A DNA stretch of 5,145 nt from Phycisphaerales bacterium. GTDB taxonomy: Bacteria > Planctomycetota > Phycisphaerae > Phycisphaerales > UBA1924. This document shows positions 1 to 5,145 of the stretch, piece by piece. Every line of letters starts with the position of its first letter. Position 1 is the stretch's first letter. The notes below the pieces were generated by a model, which saw only the letters and a program-made list of their open reading frames with translations, was not told where the DNA came from and did not search any database. Where the stretch lies: assembly GCA_007124345.1 (NCBI GenBank), contig SLFH01000087.1, positions 1 to 5,145 of the forward strand, given 5' to 3'. Both the position numbers and the translations under genes were made by a program.

Positions 1-19
1 CACACCCCTCACAACCCCA

Positions 20-48
20 TTGATCCAGATGCCCTCAGCGGCTACCAT
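20..48 (+). promoter_or_regulatory. Candidate sigma70-type promoter of rpsO
   Basis: TTGATC (20-25) and TACCAT (43-48) are separated by 17 bases. Each matches four of six positions of the TTGACA/TATAAT consensus. Transcription would begin near position 55 and leave a leader of about 60 bases before the rpsO ATG at 114. The match is only moderate and the window starts close upstream, so a stronger promoter could lie outside it. Confidence 0.35.
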
Positions 49-62
49 CCCGACTCGTCGAG

Positions 63-85
63 GGGCTGCGCCGGGTGTGCAGCCC
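63..85 (+). promoter_or_regulatory. Hairpin in the rpsO leader
   Basis: GGGCTGC (63-69) and GCAGCCC (79-85) are perfect reverse complements around a nine-base loop, and the hairpin lies between the candidate transcription start and the AGGA ribosome-binding site (97-100). S15 represses its own translation in several bacteria by binding structured rpsO leaders, so this hairpin could be part of such an operator. The fold is seen in the sequence; the regulatory role is inferred, and no known S15-binding leader class was recognised. Confidence 0.35.
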
Positions 86-113
86 GAGACCCTGACAGGA
101 ACCAAAGACGACC

Positions 114-380
114 ATGATCGCAGCTGAAAAGAAGGCCCGGATCATCAGCGACTTCCGTCGCGACGAGTCCGACACAGGCTCACCCGAAGTCCAGATCGCC
201 CTCCTCACCGCAAGGATCCAGGAGGTCGCAGAGCACATGCGCTCGAACAAACAGGACTTCCACAACCGCCGCGGCCTCGTTGCCATGGTCTCCAGGAGGA
301 ACAGCCTCCTCCGGTACCTCGCCCGCACCGACCGCGAGCGCTACCTCGACACCATCCAGCGCCTCGGCCTGCGCAAGTAA
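114..380 (+). CDS. rpsO: 30S ribosomal protein S15
   Basis: Encodes the 88-residue small-subunit protein S15, which binds the central domain of 16S rRNA early in 30S assembly and contributes to a bridge with the 50S subunit. The length matches the family (89 in E. coli). The signature DTGSPEVQIALLT lies at residues 20-32, and the RNA-binding stretch around H41, D48 and HNRRG (50-54) is followed by the conserved end RLGLRK. Position 51 is Asn where E. coli has Ser; other rRNA-contact residues are kept. The ATG at 114 is preceded by AGGA at 97-100, a rather long spacing, and the protein aligns from its first residues with the family. The gene is followed by its own terminator and then by pnp, the usual bacterial order. 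Autoregulation through the leader is plausible but not shown. Confidence 0.97.
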   Translation: MIAAEKKARIISDFRRDESDTGSPEVQIALLTARIQEVAEHMRSNKQDFHNRRGLVAMVSRRNSLLRYLARTDRERYLDTIQRLGLRK

Positions 381-388
381 ACCAAGAG

Positions 389-419
389 CCCGTCGGCCCA
401 AAAGCCGGCGGGTTTTTTT
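389..419 (+). terminator. Intrinsic terminator after rpsO
   Basis: A nine-pair stem, CCCGTCGGC (389-397) with GCCGGCGGG (404-412), contains one G-U pair, has a six-base loop and is followed directly by seven T (413-419). It begins nine bases after the rpsO stop codon. It should end most rpsO transcripts. If it is leaky, read-through would supply pnp mRNA, as described for the terminator between these two genes in E. coli. Confidence 0.92.
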
Positions 420-706
420 CGTACCAGCGGCCGTCAAGGTGACGGTCGGCCGGTCGGCCGCCCCGCCGGGTGGCAGTAGGCAAGCCGCAGTCCCCGCCCC
501 GCCCAATCGCTCCAAGCGAGCTCAGGGCCAACCGGGTTCTTCCTGCGACTTGCCCTTTGCCTCTCTGGCATTCGCGGGGCTCTCACCGACCCGGCACACC
601 AATGTGGATGGATCGTTTCGCCGCCGAAAGGGCTCTTCCCTCCGGCCAACGCGGGAGATCCGCGGGCGGGCATCGGGCCCGGACCCCGCAGAAAGAGGCC
701 AAAGCC
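420..706 (+). other. Non-coding pnp leader with GC-rich hairpins
   Basis: This stretch between the rpsO terminator and the pnp GTG shows no conserved gene. It is open in the pnp frame from a GTG at 470, but the implied extension is rich in Pro, Arg, Ser and Gly and does not resemble the PNPase N-terminus. A second hairpin follows the terminator immediately: 428-436 pairs with 440-448 (nine pairs, one G-U, loop AGG). Next to it GGTCGGCC is repeated in tandem (444-459). A third hairpin lies just before the ribosome-binding site: GCGGG (662-666) with CCCGC (685-689), and GGGC (668-671) with GCCC (677-680) inside. No convincing promoter was found here. Structured pnp leaders are where RNase III and PNPase act in E. 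coli autoregulation; the same role here is inference. Confidence 0.5.

Positions 707-709
<3 letters not shown>
694..709 (+). promoter_or_regulatory. pnp ribosome-binding site and GTG start
   Basis: AGAGG at 694-698 is separated by eight bases from the GTG at 707-709. This site decides the start. The upstream in-frame candidates (GTG at 470, ATG at 602 and 611) have no clear Shine-Dalgarno sequence and would add residues unlike PNPase. Translation from 707 begins VIKTSELLGK, close to the family's usual beginning. Confidence 0.8.
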
Positions 710-2905
<2,196 letters not shown>

Positions 2906-2956
2906 TCGGACGGGATTACCGGGCAAACACACCCCCATAACGGGGCATCCCGCTTG

Positions 2957-2994
2957 AAGGGCGCAGGAATCTACGGTTCCTGCGCTCTTTTGTT
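2957..2994 (+). terminator. Intrinsic terminator after pnp
   Basis: GCGCAGGAA (2961-2969) pairs perfectly with TTCCTGCGC (2977-2985) around a seven-base loop. The stem can extend to 13 pairs (2957-2969 with 2977-2989, one G-U). A T-rich tail (2986-2994) follows. It lies about 50 bases after the pnp stop codon. Confidence 0.9.
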
Positions 2995-3020
2995 GACCCT
3001 TCCCCTCGGTCTCTGGTAAT
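2993..3020 (+). promoter_or_regulatory. Candidate promoter of the cold-shock/kinase unit
   Basis: TTGACC (2993-2998) matches five of six -35 positions. After a 16-base spacer, GGTAAT (3015-3020) matches four of six -10 positions; TAATCT at 3017-3022 is an alternative with an 18-base spacer. The -35 box begins inside the T-rich tail of the pnp terminator. A start near 3027 would give a leader of about 160 bases before the ATG at 3188. Confidence 0.45.
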
Positions 3021-3027
3021 CTGGGGG

Positions 3028-3187
3028 ATCGCCCTTCCGTTGCGTTGGTTGGGCGTGAAATCGTGGGGTTGCGCGTCCGGCGCGCACAGCAAAGGCCGGC
3101 GTCTCGTGAGGGCGGGCCGTGCCGAAGCCCAGATCGGGCGACGGGGCGGGTCCGTTCCTTGGCCGGCGCTCTCGGAAAGGGGCGGTC
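3028..3187 (+). other. Long untranslated leader of the cold-shock gene
   Basis: If the upstream promoter is right, about 160 untranslated bases precede the cold-shock gene. They hold a small hairpin, TGCGCG (3070-3075) with CGCGCA (3081-3086), loop TCCGG, and an imperfect direct repeat: GGCCGGCGTCTCG (3094-3106) recurs at 3161-3174 with one extra base. The second copy sits next to the ribosome-binding site. A GTG at 3119 opens the frame earlier, but the added residues do not look like a cold-shock domain. Long leaders that refold with temperature are known for E. coli cspA; whether this one does so is unknown. Confidence 0.4.
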
Positions 3188-3475
3188 ATGACTGACCGAA
3201 CACCGGACCGGCTGACGGAGTCTCGTGGCGAGGTCAAATGGTTCGATCCGCGCAAGGGCTTCGGCTTCCTGGTCGGGCCCGAAGGCCAGGACATCTTTGT
3301 CCACTACAGTGTGATCGATGGCGACGGCTTCCGCGTCCTGAAGGATGGGACGAGCGTCGAGTACGACGCCGAACGCACCGAAAAGGGCTGGAAGGCGACG
3401 CGGGTGAGTCGCGAGGTCGAGGCCGAGGTTCAGGTTGTCCCGAGACGCAACTACGCCAGAACGCCGAGGCGCTGA
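3188..3475 (+). CDS. Cold-shock-domain (CspA-like) protein
   Basis: Encodes a 95-residue protein with one cold-shock domain (about 13-74), an OB-fold that binds single-stranded RNA or DNA and acts in the cytoplasm as an RNA chaperone or antiterminator. RNP1 reads KGFGFL (23-28) and RNP2 reads DIFVHYS (35-41). The entry GEVKWFD (14-20) is also typical. It is longer than CspA (70 residues): about 12 extra residues at the N-terminus and a charged C-terminal tail ending NYARTPRR. The ATG at 3188 is chosen because GGAAAGGGG (3174-3182) lies five bases upstream; a GTG at 3119 would add 23 unsupported residues. A histidine kinase gene follows after 39 bases with no terminator between, so the two are probably cotranscribed. 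Cold induction is not established by sequence, since many members of this family are constitutive. Confidence 0.93.
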   Translation: MTDRTPDRLTESRGEVKWFDPRKGFGFLVGPEGQDIFVHYSVIDGDGFRVLKDGTSVEYDAERTEKGWKATRVSREVEAEVQVVPRRNYARTPRR

Positions 3476-3499
3476 CCGGGTCGCGCCTGCCGCTTTCGC

Positions 3500-3517
3500 G
3501 GAGGAGCACGCGCGTTG
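3500..3517 (+). promoter_or_regulatory. Ribosome-binding site and TTG start of the kinase
   Basis: GGAGGAG (3500-3506) is a near-perfect Shine-Dalgarno sequence eight bases before TTG (3515-3517). The next in-frame ATG encodes M49, which would remove the membrane segment and the start of the phosphoacceptor helix. The rare TTG is therefore the best start and may lower translation. Confidence 0.8.
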
Positions 3518-4369
3518 ACCGGCTGGGTTCTGGGGTTTGTGCTCGGCGCGTTGGCGACGACGGTCGCCGGGCTGGTGCTGCTGCGCGCCGCGGTCGAGCG
3601 TGTGCGGACCGCCGAGCGACGTGCGCGCGCGAGCGAGCGTCTGGCCGAGCTGGGCGCGATGACCAGCGGTCTCGCCCACGAGATCCGCAATCCGCTGTCG
3701 ACGATCACACTCAACGCGCAGATCCTGGCCGAGGCGATCGAGGACTTGCCGGTCGATCCGGACGAGAAGTCGCGCCTGACGCGTCGGGTCGGGACGCTGT
3801 ACAGGGAGACCGACCGGCTGAGCGCGATCCTCGCGGACTTTCTGCGCTACGCGGGCGAGTTGCGTTTGAGCCGCGAAGAGGCGGATGTGAACCTGTTGGT
3901 GGACGAGCTGGTCGATTTCTTTCATCCCCAGGCCGAGCGTCAGGGCGTGCGGCTTCGCGCGGATCTTGAGCCGGGCGGTCTGCAGGCGAGCGTTGATGTG
4001 CCCCAGCTCAAGCAGGCGGTGCTGAACCTGATGCTCAACGCGGTGCAGGCGATGTCCGTTCAAAATCCGAACAATGGTACGCCCGAACTGATCCTCAAGA
4101 CAAGGCGCGAGGTGTCGGGGGGCCGGGACCGCGAGGGTTCGGCGGTGATCCATGTGATCGACACGGGCCCGGGGATGGACGGGGAGACGCGCCGGAAGAT
4201 CTTCGAGCCGTACTACTCAACAAAGAAGGGGGGGACGGGGCTCGGGCTGCCGACGACGCGTCGGATCGTCGAGGCCCACGGGGGGACGCTGGAGATCTAT
4301 TCAGAGCCTGGGCGCGGGACGGACTTTGCGATCCGTTTGCCTTTGGGGACGGCGGAGGAAAACGGCTGA
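3515..4369 (+). CDS. Membrane-anchored sensor histidine kinase
   Basis: Encodes a 284-residue two-component kinase that would autophosphorylate on His and pass the phosphate to a response regulator. One hydrophobic segment (about 4-23) anchors it in the inner membrane with almost nothing outside. A charged helical linker (24-46) leads to the HisKA helix with the H-box HEIRNPL, phosphoacceptor H55. The HATPase domain follows: N-box LNLMLNAVQA (170-179, N175), G1 DTGPGM (216-221), F-box FEPYYSTK (230-237) and G2 GGTGLGL (239-245). The F-box and overall form resemble the NtrB/AtoS/ZraS group. No PAS, GAF, HAMP or periplasmic sensor domain is visible, so its signal may come through the membrane segment or a partner protein. 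No response regulator is in the window. It lies 39 bases after the cold-shock gene in the same frame. Its codons are more G-ending (CTG, GTG, GCG) than those of pnp. Confidence 0.93.
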   Translation: MTGWVLGFVLGALATTVAGLVLLRAAVERVRTAERRARASERLAELGAMTSGLAHEIRNPLSTITLNAQILAEAIEDLPVDPDEKSRLTRRVGTLYRETDRLSAILADFLRYAGELRLSREEADVNLLVDELVDFFHPQAERQGVRLRADLEPGGLQASVDVPQLKQAVLNLMLNAVQAMSVQNPNNGTPELILKTRREVSGGRDREGSAVIHVIDTGPGMDGETRRKIFEPYYSTKKGGTGLGLPTTRRIVEAHGGTLEIYSEPGRGTDFAIRLPLGTAEENG

Positions 4370-4374
4370 CGCGG

Positions 4375-4387
4375 CGGGTCGGACCCG
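4375..4387. other. Small hairpin between convergent genes
   Basis: CGGGT (4375-4379) pairs with ACCCG (4383-4387) around a three-base loop in the 64-base gap between the kinase stop and the dioxygenase stop. Neither strand has a T tract directly after it, so it is a poor intrinsic terminator. I see no better terminator for either gene in this gap. Confidence 0.3.
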
Positions 4388-4433
4388 ACTCTTCGCTTTG
4401 CTCAGAGGTCGGCGTCAGGAGAGAGGTGTCTTC

Positions 4434-5145
4434 TTAGAGCCTGGTTCTGACTTCCCAGAGGTCTGGGAAGAAGCGGTGGGTGATGAGTTGGCGGAGGAAG
4501 GTGACGCCGCTGGAGCCTCCGGTGCCGGTCTTGCCGCCGATGATGCGTTCGACGGTGGTCATGTGTCGGTAGCGCCAGAGGCCGAACTGTTCGTCGATGT
4601 CGACGAGCTTTTCGCACATCTCGTAGGCGTCCCAGTGGCGTTTGGGGTCGCGGTAGACGCGTTTGAGGATCTCGACGACTTCCTCGTTGACGCTGTGCGG
4701 CTCGGTGACGTCGCGCTCCAGGGCGCTCTTTGGCATCTCCAGCCCGCGCCGGTCGAGGTAGCGGAGGAACTCGTCGTAGATGCCCGGCGATTCGACGGCC
4801 TGCTGGAGGCGGGCGTGCCAGGCGGGGTCGTGCTGGTGGAGGCGGAGCATCTGGGCGTCCTTGTTGCCCAAGAGGAACTCGACGAGGCGGTACTGGGGGC
4901 TCTGGAAGCCGCTGGCGGGCCCGAGGACATCTCGGAACTGGAGGTACTCGCTGGGGGTGAGCGTGGCCAGGACGCTCCACTGGTTGGTGAGTTGGGTCTG
5001 GATGTGCTTGACGCGGGCGAGGACTTTGAAGCAGGGCTCGAGGTCGTCGCTCTGGATCCAGCGGATGGCGGCTTCGAGCTCGTGGATCATCAGCTTCAGC
5101 CAGAGCTCTGAGGTCTGGTGCTGGATGATGAAGAGCATCTCGTCG
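4434..5145 (-). CDS. kynA: Tryptophan 2,3-dioxygenase, 5' end outside the window
   Basis: Encodes a haem enzyme that opens the indole ring of L-tryptophan with O2 to give N-formylkynurenine, the first step of the kynurenine pathway; it is a cytoplasmic homotetramer in bacteria. The stop codon is at 4434-4436. The visible 236 residues run open to the window edge, and the ATG at 5136-5138 is internal (DEMLFIIQHQ is a conserved core motif). Compared from memory with the Xanthomonas campestris enzyme, key residues keep their spacing with no gaps: the haem-pocket His equivalent to H55 (5118-5120), Y and R of YLQFR equivalent to Y113 and R117, the haem-ligand His equivalent to H240 (4563-4565, in RYRHM) and the T of GTGGSSG equivalent to T254. 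About 46 N-terminal residues should lie beyond the edge. The C-terminus ends soon after FFPDLWEVRT, shorter than in Xanthomonas. Converges with the kinase gene; its promoter is not in the window. Confidence 0.96.
   Translation of the reverse strand, partial: DEMLFIIQHQTSELWLKLMIHELEAAIRWIQSDDLEPCFKVLARVKHIQTQLTNQWSVLATLTPSEYLQFRDVLGPASGFQSPQYRLVEFLLGNKDAQMLRLHQHDPAWHARLQQAVESPGIYDEFLRYLDRRGLEMPKSALERDVTEPHSVNEEVVEILKRVYRDPKRHWDAYEMCEKLVDIDEQFGLWRYRHMTTVERIIGGKTGTGGSSGVTFLRQLITHRFFPDLWEVRTRL
4451..4470. repeat. Inverted repeat in the last codons of the dioxygenase gene
   Basis: CTTCCCAGA (4451-4459) and TCTGGGAAG (4462-4470) are perfect nine-base reverse complements separated by GG. The repeat lies within the codons for FPDLWE near the protein C-terminus, about 15 bases before the stop codon. 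No T tract follows on either strand. It may protect the mRNA 3' end or simply result from codon choice for a conserved peptide. Confidence 0.5.

Noticed and set aside
550..578. A pnp promoter starting with TTGCCC at 550
   Set aside because: No acceptable -10 element lies 16-18 bases downstream.
470..706. N-terminal extension of PNPase from the GTG at 470 or the ATG at 602
   Set aside because: The added residues are Pro/Arg/Ser/Gly-rich and unlike PNPase. There is no good ribosome-binding site there, while AGAGG before the GTG at 707 fits well.
3119..3187. Longer cold-shock protein from the GTG at 3119
   Set aside because: The extra 23 residues have no resemblance to the family. GGAAAGGGG sits at the right distance before the ATG at 3188.
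2906..3187. A replication origin at the skew switch
   Set aside because: No DnaA-box-like sequence, AT-rich unwinding stretch or dnaA/dnaN neighbour was seen. The skew change is reported as an observation only.
4326..5111. A 261-codon open frame on the plus strand opposite the dioxygenase gene
   Set aside because: The minus strand encodes tryptophan 2,3-dioxygenase with all expected residues in the visible part. The plus-strand product is a compositional shadow.
5136..5138. ATG as the true start of the dioxygenase
   Set aside because: The frame stays open to the window edge with Asp-Glu just before it, matching the conserved interior motif, and about 46 family residues would be missing.

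Overview
The window comes from a GC-rich bacterium. The PNPase and S15 sequences, together with strongly G/C-ending codons, look most like Planctomycetota, perhaps Phycisphaerae. That placement is a judgement from memory of the families, not a search result. No mobile element, CRISPR array, tRNA or rRNA was seen. Most of the window is ordinary core-genome content, and I did not find a convincing new multi-gene system.

Layout: rpsO (ribosomal protein S15, 114-380, +) has a candidate promoter and a leader hairpin. It ends at a clear intrinsic terminator (389-419). A leader of about 290 bases with further GC-rich hairpins precedes pnp (polynucleotide phosphorylase, GTG start at 707, ends 2905, +). 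The rpsO-pnp order is the classic bacterial one. It links ribosome assembly to RNA turnover, and in Escherichia coli the intervening leader is the site of PNPase autocontrol. pnp ends at a second intrinsic terminator (2957-2994), whose T-rich tail overlaps a candidate promoter for the next unit.

That next unit is a two-gene pair: a 95-residue cold-shock-domain protein (3188-3475, +) after an untranslated leader of about 160 bases, then a small membrane-anchored sensor histidine kinase (TTG start at 3515, ends 4369, +) 39 bases downstream. The kinase has one N-terminal membrane segment, an HisKA dimerisation/phosphoacceptor helix and a complete ATPase domain, but no recognisable input domain. 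No partner response regulator lies in the window.

The last gene is a tryptophan 2,3-dioxygenase on the minus strand (4434 to beyond the right edge). It converges on the kinase and is cut at its 5' end by the window. It has all the haem and substrate residues expected in the visible part and starts the kynurenine route of tryptophan breakdown.

The points most worth a second look are a change of sign in GC skew near 2950-3050 that affects coding and non-coding DNA alike, the long structured leaders of pnp and of the cold-shock gene, and the cold-shock/kinase pairing.
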